64,000 nt of DNA from Bacillus sp. FJAT-14578 (lineage in GTDB: Bacteria > Bacillota > Bacilli > Bacillales > Bacillaceae_H). Of this stretch, positions 1 to 9,451 are shown one piece after another (the stretch's first letter is position 1; every line of letters begins with the position of its first letter). The stretch lies in contig NZ_AYSE01000012.1 in the NCBI RefSeq assembly GCF_000504165.1, positions 1 to 64,000 on the forward strand, read 5' to 3'. The notes under the pieces are model-generated. The model ran no database searches. It saw nothing but the letters and a program-made list of their open reading frames with translations, and was not told the origin of the DNA. The translations under genes and the position numbers were made by a program.

Positions 1-1677
<1,677 letters not shown>

Positions 1678-1725
1678 TGTTTGACTTGCTCATAATAAAA
1701 ATAGAATTAACGTTGACGTTTTTTT

Positions 1726-1749
1726 GTTTTGTTCAGTTTTCAAAGTTCA
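1726..1749 (-). promoter_or_regulatory. rrn leader boxA-type antitermination element
   Basis: The minus strand reads TGAACTTTGAAAACTGAACA about 50 nt before the 16S 5' end. This closely matches the Bacillus rrn leader motif TGCTCTTTGAAAACTGAACA, where Nus factors load for antitermination. Confidence 0.75.
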
Positions 1750-1773
1750 TCATCGCTCAGAAGCGACTTTTTC

Positions 1774-1803
1774 ATAATAACATTTTTCAATTTCATTTGT
1801 CAA
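1774..1803 (-). promoter_or_regulatory. rrn promoter P2 (sigma-A type)
   Basis: The minus strand has a perfect -35 TTGACA and a -10 TATTAT, 18 bp apart. They lie just upstream of the boxA leader, which fits the proximal promoter of the rRNA operon. Confidence 0.75.
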
Positions 1804-1869
1804 CACTTTTTTTATTCTTAAACAACTTAGTGTCGATCATTTGTTGTTATCGCATCAGCGACAAGTAAT

Positions 1870-1898
1870 AATTTATCACATATAAAATATAACGTCAA
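1870..1898 (-). promoter_or_regulatory. rrn promoter P1 (sigma-A type)
   Basis: The minus strand has TTGACG and TAAATT separated by 17 bp, about 95 bp upstream of P2. Tandem promoters are usual for Bacillus rrn operons. The rest of the gap up to 2070 is AT-rich, and I see no further site in it. Confidence 0.65.
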
Positions 1899-2071
1899 TA
1901 CTTTGCTCATAAAATATTTTCACGATAACAACGAACCATTAAGACTCTGTTAAACATTCGAACCCTCTCTAGAAGCGAGATTGAATTTCCGATGATACAT
2001 TCACAATAACATTATATAAAAAAGTAACGTTTCCTCTAGCTTCAATAAACTATCAACCACTTTAACAAACA

Positions 2072-2099
2072 CTCGGTAGGGACTATATCCACTACCGAG
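2072..2099 (-). terminator. Possible weak terminator after ygxA
   Basis: An 8-bp perfect inverted repeat (CTCGGTAG / CTACCGAG) lies about 60 bp after the ygxA stop. On the minus strand it is followed by TGTTTGTT, which is only a weak U-tract. Confidence 0.4.
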
Positions 2100-2156
2100 C
2101 AAAGTCGCTCCCACACCCCGGAAAAGTGTTTTCACCCTCGTTACTCACTCTTCATT

Positions 2157-3038
2157 TTATTCTTCAGTATGCGTTTCTACATAATAATATCGATGATACA
2201 ACCCTTTTCCTTTCGTTTCCACGTTACGCACAGAGACGATTTCTTTTTCAACTAAAAACTCAAGAAGCACTCCTAAGTCAATAGCATACGATTTGACTTC
2301 AGGGTGATTGATAATATCCGCAAACGCCCATGGTTCTGGCTTTTGAGCCAACAAACTCACTAAATGCTTAGCCCCGCTTCCTTTACGTTCAGTGATTAAA
2401 AATTCAATCGCTAAAAATAAAAGTTCTAACCTCTTCTCCAGTGACTCCCCCCCTATTACAAGCTCTTCATATAACTTATAAATTTGAGGTTCTATCTTTT
2501 TCACTTGATTCCACACTGTAATCTCAGGGTGAAACCCGTTTTCCAGCACTGATAATCTCCCTAAATGATGTAAAGCATGCACCATGTGATTAAAGGCATC
2601 TAAATGGTGTTTAGACTCATAAAAATCTTTTCCTTCTATAAAACGTCTAATTAACTTGGCGAACTCAATCCCCATCTTCCTTAGCCGATCTTCACACGGA
2701 AAAGATTGTAATCGTTGTTTGAGAGAATCTACATATTCATTACGGTCAAACAATACTTTCCCATTAAAAAGCCATTCAACTACCCTGCGATTAGTACCAT
2801 TTGAAATCCAGTCATGCAACACTGACTCTGTCACCACACACAACCCGGCTGTCTCATCTTTATATTCGTAATGTTTTACAAATAAAGGCTGTTCAGCATC
2901 TTTTACGATTACTAAGATTACGGCATCTAGGTTGTCTGTAACCGGTGATTCAGATTTCTTTTTCTCAATTAATATAATCCCTAAAGTATCTCCATTACTG
3001 GCACGCTCTTGATAAATTGGGCGCAGTACATCTTCCAT
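2157..3038 (-). CDS. ygxA: YgxA, nucleotidyltransferase-like protein
   Basis: This 293-aa protein matches YgxA of B. subtilis in position (next to an rrn operon and ygzB) and in general make-up. It has an N-terminal nucleotidyltransferase-like fold, a middle helical region and a C-terminal winged-helix-like part. The classical GS...DxD catalytic signature is not obvious, so activity is uncertain. The start follows GGAGG with a 9-nt spacer. It is read toward the rrn operon, on the same strand. The family has no firmly established role, and none is asserted here. Confidence 0.85.
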   Translation of the reverse strand: MEDVLRPIYQERASNGDTLGIILIEKKKSESPVTDNLDAVILVIVKDAEQPLFVKHYEYKDETAGLCVVTESVLHDWISNGTNRRVVEWLFNGKVLFDRNEYVDSLKQRLQSFPCEDRLRKMGIEFAKLIRRFIEGKDFYESKHHLDAFNHMVHALHHLGRLSVLENGFHPEITVWNQVKKIEPQIYKLYEELVIGGESLEKRLELLFLAIEFLITERKGSGAKHLVSLLAQKPEPWAFADIINHPEVKSYAIDLGVLLEFLVEKEIVSVRNVETKGKGLYHRYYYVETHTEE

Positions 3039-3218
3039 TTTCCATTTCCTCCAAAACCAATTCCACTCTTGGTAAATTTACTTCATTTACTGTATTTCTA
3101 CATATGAGAATACAATACCTTTTTGTTTTTTGACCAGCGTTCTCTTTAAAATCCATATTAAAAGTCTTAAAAATTTCAGGGAGATTATGTTATAGTTATA
3201 ATTTAGGAGGGGCACAAC

Positions 3219-3578
3219 ATGTCATTAAAGTATTCAAATAAAATTAATAAAATCCGTACTTTCGCTCTCAGCCTTATCTTCATCGGATTCATCGTCATGT
3301 ACATAGGTGTCTTTTTCAGGACAAACATGTGGGTCATGACGCTATTCATGTTACTTGGCTTATTATGCATCATCGCCAGCACGGTAGTGTATTTTTGGAT
3401 CGGGATGCTTTCAACAAAGGCCACTCAAGTTGTTTGTCCTAATTGTGGGAAGCCAACGAAGTTATTAGGCCGCGTCGACATGTGCATGCATTGCCGAGAG
3501 CCTCTAACACTAGATCCTTCTCTAGAGGGAAAAGAATTCGATGAAAAATACAATCAAAAACAAAAAAAGAAAAGCTGA
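3219..3578 (+). CDS. ygzB: YgzB, small membrane protein with zinc-ribbon end
   Basis: The 119-aa protein has two transmembrane segments (about residues 14-34 and 40-62). A short zinc-ribbon-like tail follows, with CPNCGK near residue 74 and CMHC near 91, ending in a lysine-rich stretch. This is the DUF2614 layout of B. subtilis YgzB, which also sits between perR and ygxA. The start is supported by GGAGGGG 7 nt upstream. It converges on perR, and the two share a bidirectional terminator that begins inside its last codons. Function is unknown. Confidence 0.85.
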   Translation: MSLKYSNKINKIRTFALSLIFIGFIVMYIGVFFRTNMWVMTLFMLLGLLCIIASTVVYFWIGMLSTKATQVVCPNCGKPTKLLGRVDMCMHCREPLTLDPSLEGKEFDEKYNQKQKKKS

Positions 3579-3606
3579 TAGCTCTAATTGAACGCTATCA
3601 GCTTTT
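3570..3606. terminator. Bidirectional terminator between ygzB and perR
   Basis: A 13-bp stem (AAAAGCTGATAGC / GCTATCAGCTTTT) with an 11-nt loop has an A-run on one side and a T-run on the other. It serves both convergent genes and overlaps the end of ygzB. Confidence 0.85.
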
Positions 3607-4044
3607 TTAATGGTGTTCTTTTTTGCACTCCGGACAAGTTCCGTAAATTTCCATACGATGGTGACTGACCTCAAATCCTGTAATATGGGCAGCTAATGCC
3701 TCTACCTCATCTAAACCAGGATAATGAAAATCGACAATTTTACCGCATTTCTCACAAATTACATGGTAATGATGAGTTGTTACATAATCAAATCGGCTTG
3801 AGGAATCGCCGTATGTTAACTCTTTTACAATGCCCACTTCACGAAAAACACGCAAATTATTGTAGACAGTCGCAACACTCATATTGGGGAATTTGCCTTC
3901 TAGAGCTTTGTAAATATCATCTGCCGTCGGATGTGACATAGAGTTAATTAAATACTCTAAAATCGCATGACGCTGCGGCGTAATGCGAACCCCCGTACTT
4001 TTTAAGGCTTCCAGCGCCTCTTTTAATTCTTGTTGATTCGTCAT
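3607..4044 (-). CDS. perR: PerR, peroxide-sensing Fur-family repressor
   Basis: PerR represses oxidative-stress genes and senses H2O2 by metal-catalysed oxidation of histidine. The winged-helix domain comes first ([12 protein letters not shown], then the recognition helix in [10 protein letters not shown]), followed by the metal-binding dimerisation domain. Metal ligands are visible in DYVTTHHYH and in two CxxC pairs (CEKC and CPEC) of the structural zinc site. I chose the second of two in-frame ATGs because GAGGTG lies 6-7 nt before it and only 1 nt before the first. This gives 145 aa, the usual PerR length. A PerR box lies upstream, so autorepression is likely. Confidence 0.95.
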   Translation of the reverse strand: MTNQQELKEALEALKSTGVRITPQRHAILEYLINSMSHPTADDIYKALEGKFPNMSVATVYNNLRVFREVGIVKELTYGDSSSRFDYVTTHHYHVICEKCGKIVDFHYPGLDEVEALAAHITGFEVSHHRMEIYGTCPECKKEHH

Positions 4045-4095
4045 CGTCATGCACCTCGTTTCTATATTGTAATACGGTCTGTATAAATTATTACT

Positions 4096-4110
4096 TTATA
4101 ATGTTTATAA
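4096..4110. promoter_or_regulatory. PerR box upstream of perR
   Basis: The sequence TTATAATGTTTATAA matches the PerR consensus TTATAATnATTATAA at every defined position but one. It lies about 50 bp upstream of the perR start codon, consistent with autoregulation. Confidence 0.8.
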
Positions 4111-4242
4111 ATAGTCTACATGGATATTCACATATTTGTCAACTTTTCTATTTCATCTATAGTATGTATCCCCGCAACACCTTTTCATTCTTTTTTAAGT
4201 TTCAAAATGGGGATTCCCTTGTTACGGCCGGTTCGGGCCGGA

Positions 4243-4355
4243 TAAAAAAAGGTGCGGAAAATTCCGCACCGCCATATACTAACACCTGAGGAGGTATGCC
4301 CTACACTCATATTGTACGTGAGGAGACCTACAGAGGTTCTAGACGAATAACCATT
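4243..4355 (-). ncRNA. Candidate small RNA or structured 3' UTR downstream of bcp
   Basis: On the minus strand, about 100 nt between the bcp stop and a strong intrinsic terminator hold several short helices. One is ACCT-CTGT-AGGT, one is a CTCA/TGAG stem, and one is ACCT-CCTC-AGGT. The motif CTCCTCA occurs twice, once in an exposed position. C-rich, Shine-Dalgarno-complementary segments before a terminator are typical of Gram-positive regulatory RNAs. No convincing promoter is visible, so it could be processed from the bcp mRNA. It resembles in outline the Bacillaceae-1 RNA class, which can lie near rRNA operons, but I cannot confirm membership. Confidence 0.4.
4244..4270 (-). terminator. Intrinsic terminator of the bcp transcript
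   Basis: A perfect 10+10 palindrome (GGTGCGGAAA / TTTCCGCACC) is followed on the minus strand by seven Ts. Confidence 0.85.
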
Positions 4356-4373
4356 TTTGAAAACCTTTTCTTC

Positions 4374-4841
4374 TTAACTTTCTTCCCTAATAAAGGACAA
4401 AGCCTCTTCTACATGACCCTTTACTCTAACTTTCCGCCATTCTTTGATTAATACCCCATCTTTATCAATGACGAAAGTAGATCGTTCGATTCCCATATAT
4501 TCTTTTCCAAAATTCTTTTTGAGCTTCCAGACCCCATATCGCTCCGCAATCTCATGATTTTCATCTACAAGCAACAAAAAAGGCAAACCATGTTTTTCCG
4601 CAAACTTTTGATGCTTGTCCAAAGGATCCGGGCTAACACCAAGAATAATAGCATCCAATTCCGCGAACTGTTCGTGATAATCGCGAAAATCACATGCTTC
4701 CGTTGTGCAGCCAGGCGTCATATCTTTGGGATAAAAATACAATACAACATACTTCCCCCGAAAATCTGTTAGTTTCACCGTTTCTCCCGTTTGTGCCGCC
4801 AGCTCGAAGTACGGGGCTGCTTGTCCTATCGCAGTTGTCAT
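4374..4841 (-). CDS. bcp: Bcp/PrxQ-type thiol peroxidase
   Basis: This 155-aa peroxiredoxin reduces hydroperoxides with thioredoxin-type donors in the cytoplasm. The peroxidatic cysteine is in the motif PGCTTEACDFRD (about residues 43-54). The second cysteine of that motif is the resolving cysteine expected of atypical two-Cys Bcp. The length is typical. The start ATG follows GGAGG at good spacing. It corresponds to ygaF, next to perR in B. subtilis. Neighbourhood with the peroxide regulator fits its role, although I see no second PerR box directly before it. Confidence 0.93.
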   Translation of the reverse strand: MTTAIGQAAPYFELAAQTGETVKLTDFRGKYVVLYFYPKDMTPGCTTEACDFRDYHEQFAELDAIILGVSPDPLDKHQKFAEKHGLPFLLLVDENHEIAERYGVWKLKKNFGKEYMGIERSTFVIDKDGVLIKEWRKVRVKGHVEEALSFIREES

Positions 4842-4959
4842 TTTCGTTCCTCCTATCCTTGATCAATCAATTGTCCAGTTAAGCGTATCGAAATATAGCT
4901 TCGAAAACAACTAACTATTGTAAGATCACATCGAAAACAGTTAGACCTCTCTACCGGTT

Positions 4960-5745
4960 TTAATTACCGGCTCCCCGATATCTCTTCACCCCGATATTCC
5001 ACAATACAAGGGCAAGAGTGAAAAACACTAAACCCATTACAGGTGTTAAAAAAGCATAGCCGTACCACTCTGTTCGCTTTAAAAAATAGGCAGAGGGATA
5101 TACACCCACAAAAGCAAAAGGTAAAATCCATGTTAGTACATAGCGAATGACCCGGTTATAAATATCAACTGGATAACGCCCATAATTTCCGATGTTATAC
5201 ATGGTAGGCATAATAGATGTACGGGCGTCTGACCAAAAACCTATACTCGCAAGGGACACAAAAATCCCTGCATACACCAACGCTCCGCCTACTACAAATA
5301 AAATGAAAATAAATGAATCGTACCAGTGAAAGCTTAATTGAAGTTTAAAGGAGGCATATGCCATAACCGCTATTCCCGTAAACGCGCCAAACAAAGATTC
5401 CAATTCCATCCGCTCCAGCACAACTTGGAACAAGCTATGGATGGGACGTGTTAAAATCCGATCCATTTCTCCCTTTACAATATAACGCTCGTTAAAGTCC
5501 CAAATATTGAAGAACGAGGCAAATAAAGCAAACGGCACTAAGAAGAAACCGTAAATAAAAATAATCTCTTCCCTGGACCAGCCATTTAAAAACTGCGTAT
5601 GCCCGAATACAACTAAAATAAAAATTAAATTGACTCCTTGAAACAACAAGTCCGACAACATTTCTACAAACATATCAGCACGATATTGCAAACGAGTCTT
5701 CATGTATTGGGCAATATATTGAACAAACATCGATAAATAAAACAC
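4960..5745 (-). CDS. ABC-2 family exporter permease, second subunit
   Basis: This 261-aa integral membrane protein has about six hydrophobic segments. It belongs to the DUF990-like ABC-2 permease group (typical phrases are ERYIVKGEMDRILTRPIHS and the C-terminal LVLWNIGVKRYRGAGN). It starts with GTG, placed 7 nt after AGGAGG. It lies 3 nt after the first permease and is the last gene of an ATPase-permease-permease operon. The two permeases are diverged relatives and probably form a heterodimer. The exported substrate is unknown. Confidence 0.85.
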   Translation of the reverse strand: MFYLSMFVQYIAQYMKTRLQYRADMFVEMLSDLLFQGVNLIFILVVFGHTQFLNGWSREEIIFIYGFFLVPFALFASFFNIWDFNERYIVKGEMDRILTRPIHSLFQVVLERMELESLFGAFTGIAVMAYASFKLQLSFHWYDSFIFILFVVGGALVYAGIFVSLASIGFWSDARTSIMPTMYNIGNYGRYPVDIYNRVIRYVLTWILPFAFVGVYPSAYFLKRTEWYGYAFLTPVMGLVFFTLALVLWNIGVKRYRGAGN

Positions 5746-5748
5746 GTC

Positions 5749-6540
5749 TTATCCTCCTTGAATAACCATCCGTTTTTTAGCCGTATTCCATAACAAATGA
5801 ACCGGAATCAGCAACACGACGGCCCAAACCGCTTGAAATAATAATGCTTCTACCATTTCATTCCCTTTAAACCCTTCCGTAAAAATCATACTCGGAATGT
5901 AGCTGATCGACTGAAACGGAAAAAATTTCATGAATTCTTGCGCCCAAAGAGGATAAAAGCTAATTGGCAATAAAAGGCCGGAAAACAAATCAATTACCAC
6001 GCGTTTCGCTCGAATAAGGCCATCATTATTGAATAAAAAGAATGTTGTAATACCTGTTAATAAGTTGATTTGAGTATTAATAATGAAACTTAGCACAATG
6101 GATAAACTAAAATAAAGCCAGACAGACATATTTGTTGAGAAATCGACAGGAAATAAAAAAGAAACAATCACCATACCCGGCAAGGAAAAGAATACCAATC
6201 TAAAAATTCCTTCCCCCAATCCCTGCATTGTTTTCATCCCCAAATAGCTGTACGGTCTTATTAGTTCAACAGCGACTTTCCCTTCTTTAATCTCCATTGC
6301 AATTTCTCGATCGATATTATTAAAGTAAAAAGCCCGCGCCATCCACGACACAGCAACATACGTGGTCATCTGTATGATCGATAACCCTTGTATGTCTTCC
6401 TTCCCTCCGTAAATAGCTGACCACAGAAAATAGTAAGCTCCTATATTGATGCTATAGATTAAAATCCCGCTATAATAATTGGTACGGTATGCCAGCATCA
6501 TGAGAAAGCGAATACGAATCATCTCTAAATACTTAGCCAC
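5749..6540 (-). CDS. ABC-2 family exporter permease, first subunit
   Basis: A multi-pass membrane protein of about 263 aa in the same DUF990-like family as the next gene, sharing the pattern EIKEGKVAVELIRPYSY. I prefer the GTG start (giving VAKYLEM...). AAGGTG lies 6 nt before it inside the end of the ATPase gene, while the ATG six codons earlier has no ribosome site. The stop of the ATPase and this start overlap by 8 nt, which indicates translational coupling. Role: a transmembrane half of an ABC exporter of unknown substrate. Confidence 0.82.
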   Translation of the reverse strand: MAKYLEMIRIRFLMMLAYRTNYYSGILIYSINIGAYYFLWSAIYGGKEDIQGLSIIQMTTYVAVSWMARAFYFNNIDREIAMEIKEGKVAVELIRPYSYLGMKTMQGLGEGIFRLVFFSLPGMVIVSFLFPVDFSTNMSVWLYFSLSIVLSFIINTQINLLTGITTFFLFNNDGLIRAKRVVIDLFSGLLLPISFYPLWAQEFMKFFPFQSISYIPSMIFTEGFKGNEMVEALLFQAVWAVVLLIPVHLLWNTAKKRMVIQGG

Positions 6541-7546
6541 GAACAGCACCTTCTTCATAAATGTTACGAATAATTTCTTCCGTTGAAATTTCGTTGATGC
6601 TAATATCTTTAATTTGATATTGGCCTACAATACGCCCAATAAGATCCGACATCACATCTTGTTGATTTTTAATATGAGCGACCCATATATTCTTTCTTTC
6701 TCCGGCCATCCACGTAACAGACAAGTCTCCCGTAAGCAAAGTAAGCTGTTCTTCGGAAGGGGGAGCCGCAAATTCAAAGACAATTTGCTTTCCTTCCCCC
6801 CAAGTCGAACGGAGATCTTGAAGAGCCCCATCATAGATGATATTTCCTTCATCTAACATGACCACCCGTTCACAAAGAGCTTCAATATCGGACAGGTCAT
6901 GGGTAGTCAATAAAATGGTTGTATTATACTTTTCATTGATTTCTTTTAAAAATTGGCGAATCTTTAGTTTTACCAATACATCCAACCCAATGGTTGGTTC
7001 ATCTAAAAACAATAACGGCGGATTATGAATCAGCGCAGCAGCCAGTTCACATCTCATCCTCTGGCCGAGTGACAATTTACGAACCGGCTTGTCCAGTAAA
7101 GGACCAATATCTAATGTTTCGATGACATGATTCATATGGTCATTATATTGCTCATCCGTTACTTTATAGACTTTCTTCAATAGGCGAAAGGATTCTTGAA
7201 CGGCAATATCCCACCACAATTGAGAGCGTTGACCGAATACAACCCCGATTGTCTGAGCGAATTTCTCCCGTTCTTTATGAGGATTCATTCCATTCACGAT
7301 TACTTTTCCGGACGTTGGCGTTAAGATACCGGTCAGCATCTTAATGGTCGTGGATTTACCCGCACCATTCTCTCCAATGTAACCGACCATTTCCCCCTGC
7401 CTCACCGTAAACGAGATATCATTGACCGCAGGAAGAATTTTATAATTGCGGGTAAAAAGATCACGAAACGCTCCCTTTAACCCTGAACGACTTGAATAAG
7501 ACTTGAATTCTTTTCGCAGGTTTTCTACTTCTATTGCATTTTGCAT
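6533..7546 (-). CDS. ABC-2 exporter ATP-binding subunit
   Basis: This is the nucleotide-binding subunit of the exporter formed with the next two genes. It has Walker A GENGAGKST, an LSLGQRMRCELA signature, Walker B PPLLFLDEPTIGLD and the TTHDL switch histidine. A C-terminal extension typical of the DrrA/NatA-like group follows. I start it at the ATG preceded by GGAGGTAATAAA (337 aa). An upstream in-frame ATG exists but lacks a ribosome site. Similar three-gene sets occur near gsaB in other Bacillus species, as I recall. No substrate can be read from the sequence. Confidence 0.9.
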   Translation of the reverse strand: MQNAIEVENLRKEFKSYSSRSGLKGAFRDLFTRNYKILPAVNDISFTVRQGEMVGYIGENGAGKSTTIKMLTGILTPTSGKVIVNGMNPHKEREKFAQTIGVVFGQRSQLWWDIAVQESFRLLKKVYKVTDEQYNDHMNHVIETLDIGPLLDKPVRKLSLGQRMRCELAAALIHNPPLLFLDEPTIGLDVLVKLKIRQFLKEINEKYNTTILLTTHDLSDIEALCERVVMLDEGNIIYDGALQDLRSTWGEGKQIVFEFAAPPSEEQLTLLTGDLSVTWMAGERKNIWVAHIKNQQDVMSDLIGRIVGQYQIKDISINEISTEEIIRNIYEEGAVRG

Positions 7547-7582
7547 TTTATTACCTCCATGATTTTCAACCATAAAGACTAG

Positions 7583-7610
7583 TTTATACAATCTTCTGCC
7601 ACTTTCACAA
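7583..7610 (-). promoter_or_regulatory. Likely promoter of the ABC-2 exporter operon
   Basis: The minus strand has TTGTGA and TATAAA separated by 16 bp, about 40 bp upstream of the chosen ATPase start. Confidence 0.45.
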
Positions 7611-7847
7611 ATACTATGCCCAAGAAACTTTTAACTGGTTAGCCGTTTTTAAAATTCAAAAGTTTAAAATAAACAGGTATAAACAACGGATTGGAACGAT
7701 TTGAATTACGGCTGTCCTTAAATATATAGAGGATGTTTAAAAATACACATATTATAGAAGTTTTTTAAGATGACCAAAATTCTGCTAGAATAGGGGAGTC
7801 AAAAAGAAAATATTTAAAAGCCAGTAACATTTCTAGGAGGATTCAAG
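7611..7847. other. Divergent intergenic region before gsaB
   Basis: This AT-rich region holds the gsaB ribosome site (CTAGGAGGATTCAAG) and a possible -10 TAGAAT near 7785-7791 without a clear -35. I see no riboswitch or operator. Confidence 0.4.
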
Positions 7848-9143
7848 ATGAATTTTACCAAGTCAGAACAAATCCATAACGAAGCACTTGAACATATAGT
7901 CGGAGGAGTGAACAGCCCTTCCCGCTCTTACAAAGCAGTAGGAGGCGGAGCTCCCGTTGTGATGGAAAAAGGGAAAGGCGCCTATTTTTGGGATGTCGAC
8001 GGCAATAAATACATTGACTATTTGGCTGCTTACGGCCCCATTATTACAGGACATGCTCACCCTCACATTACAAAAGCGATTCAACAAGCGGCAGAAAACG
8101 GTGTATTGTACGGAACACCACACGCTCATGAAGTGGCATTTGCCAAAATGCTGAAAGAAGCGATGCCTGCCATGGATAAAGTTCGTTTCGTCAATTCAGG
8201 TACCGAAGCGGTCATGACGACCATTCGTGTCGCGCGTGCGTATACAGGACGAGATAAAATCATTAAGTTTGCCGGATGTTATCACGGACATTCTGACTTA
8301 GTGCTTGTTGCAGCAGGCTCTGGCCCTGCTACTCTTGGGACCCCCGATTCTGCCGGGGTTCCTAAAAGCATCGCTCAAGAAGTAATTACGGTTCCATTCA
8401 ACGATATCGAACCATTTAAAGAAGCGCTCGAAAAATGGGGAGAGGAGATTGCGGCAGTGCTGGTTGAACCGATTGTCGGCAACTTTGGCATTGTAGAACC
8501 AGAGGCAGGGTTCTTGCAGCAAGTAAATGATCTGACTCATGAAGCAGGCGCTCTTGTGATTTACGATGAAGTGATTACAGCCTTCCGTTTCATGTATGGC
8601 GGGGCTCAAGATTTATTAGGGGTTAAACCCGATTTAACAGCCCTGGGGAAAATCATTGGCGGTGGTCTTCCGATTGGAGCATACGGCGGTCGAAAAGAGA
8701 TTATGGAAAAAGTTGCTCCGTTAGGCCCTGCTTATCAGGCAGGAACGATGGCCGGTAATCCAGCTTCCATTTTAGCAGGCATCGCTTGCTTGGAAGTACT
8801 TCAACAAGATGGCGTATATGATCACCTTGATCGCTTAGGCACCATGCTGGAGGCAGGAATCTTAAAACATGCCAACAAATACGGTGTTCCCATTACCATT
8901 AATCGCCTAAAAGGCGCTTTAACTGTTTACTTCACAACCGAAACGGTTAAAAATTATGAACAAGCCGAAAAGACAGATGGAGAGATGTTCGCCAAATTCT
9001 TCAAGCTGATGCTTCACCAAGGAATTAACTTGGCTCCTTCGAAATACGAAGCATGGTTTTTAACGACTGAACATACAGAAGAAGATATTACCGCTACATT
9101 GCATGCTGTAGAACATGCATTCAGTCAGTTGAAAAACGAATAA
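7848..9143 (+). CDS. gsaB: Glutamate-1-semialdehyde 2,1-aminomutase
   Basis: This PLP enzyme converts glutamate-1-semialdehyde to 5-aminolevulinate for haem synthesis. The 431-aa protein is full length. It shows the class III aminotransferase pattern: [20 protein letters not shown] near residue 110, GCYHGHSD, and [12 protein letters not shown] with the PLP-binding aspartate. The lysine motif [19 protein letters not shown] carries the Schiff-base lysine. It matches GsaB, the second aminomutase paralogue of Bacillus (HemL being the first), also by position near bcp and perR. AGGAGG supports the start. It is a single gene with its own terminator. Confidence 0.95.
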   Translation: MNFTKSEQIHNEALEHIVGGVNSPSRSYKAVGGGAPVVMEKGKGAYFWDVDGNKYIDYLAAYGPIITGHAHPHITKAIQQAAENGVLYGTPHAHEVAFAKMLKEAMPAMDKVRFVNSGTEAVMTTIRVARAYTGRDKIIKFAGCYHGHSDLVLVAAGSGPATLGTPDSAGVPKSIAQEVITVPFNDIEPFKEALEKWGEEIAAVLVEPIVGNFGIVEPEAGFLQQVNDLTHEAGALVIYDEVITAFRFMYGGAQDLLGVKPDLTALGKIIGGGLPIGAYGGRKEIMEKVAPLGPAYQAGTMAGNPASILAGIACLEVLQQDGVYDHLDRLGTMLEAGILKHANKYGVPITINRLKGALTVYFTTETVKNYEQAEKTDGEMFAKFFKLMLHQGINLAPSKYEAWFLTTEHTEEDITATLHAVEHAFSQLKNE

Positions 9144-9156
9144 TTATGCATAATTT

Positions 9157-9193
9157 AAAATAAACGGGAAAGTTTCATTCTCCCGTTTATTTT
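9157..9193 (+). terminator. gsaB terminator
   Basis: A 13-bp stem (AAAATAAACGGGA / TCCCGTTTATTTT) with an 11-nt loop and a T-rich tail follows the gsaB stop by 14 bp. Confidence 0.85.
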
Positions 9194-9297
9194 ATTCAAA
9201 TAATGAAAACGCTTCCAAAATCTTTCGGGGAATTAATTCTGTTCCAAAAAAAGCTTTCCTTTCATTGTATACAGTATCCAAATGAATGAATAAATAA

Positions 9298-9326
9298 TTG
9301 AAATTTTTTTCCTTTCGTGATACGAT
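9298..9326 (+). promoter_or_regulatory. Promoter of the glutamate synthase gene
   Basis: TTGAAA and TACGAT are separated by exactly 17 bp, about 125 bp upstream of the start codon. This implies a long untranslated leader. Confidence 0.6.
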
Positions 9327-9354
9327 GATATTTGATAAATTCAGAAAAATTAAA

Positions 9355-9443
9355 ACATTTAGTTTACACTAAATTGTTTAAAAATAGAAAGATTTTTGAT
9401 GGAGGTGAACGGCAGCAAAAGTGTACCTTATGTACACTTTAAG
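9355..9443 (+). promoter_or_regulatory. Structured leader of the glutamate synthase gene
   Basis: Two inverted repeats lie between promoter and start. One is ATTTAGT-ttac-ACTAAAT near 9357-9374. The other is the 9-bp perfect AAAGTGTAC-cttat-GTACACTTT, ending about 10 bp before the ATG. A strong Shine-Dalgarno (GGAGGTG, near 9400) is separated from the ATG by the second repeat, and no other ribosome site lies near the ATG. The repeats could be protein operators or RNA hairpins. The palindrome does not fit the TnrA consensus. Confidence 0.5.
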
Positions 9444-9451
9444 CCAACGTT

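Noticed and set aside
9419..9441. TnrA site at the glutamate synthase palindrome
   Set aside because: The sequence TGTACCTTATGTACA does not fit TGTNAN7TNACA.
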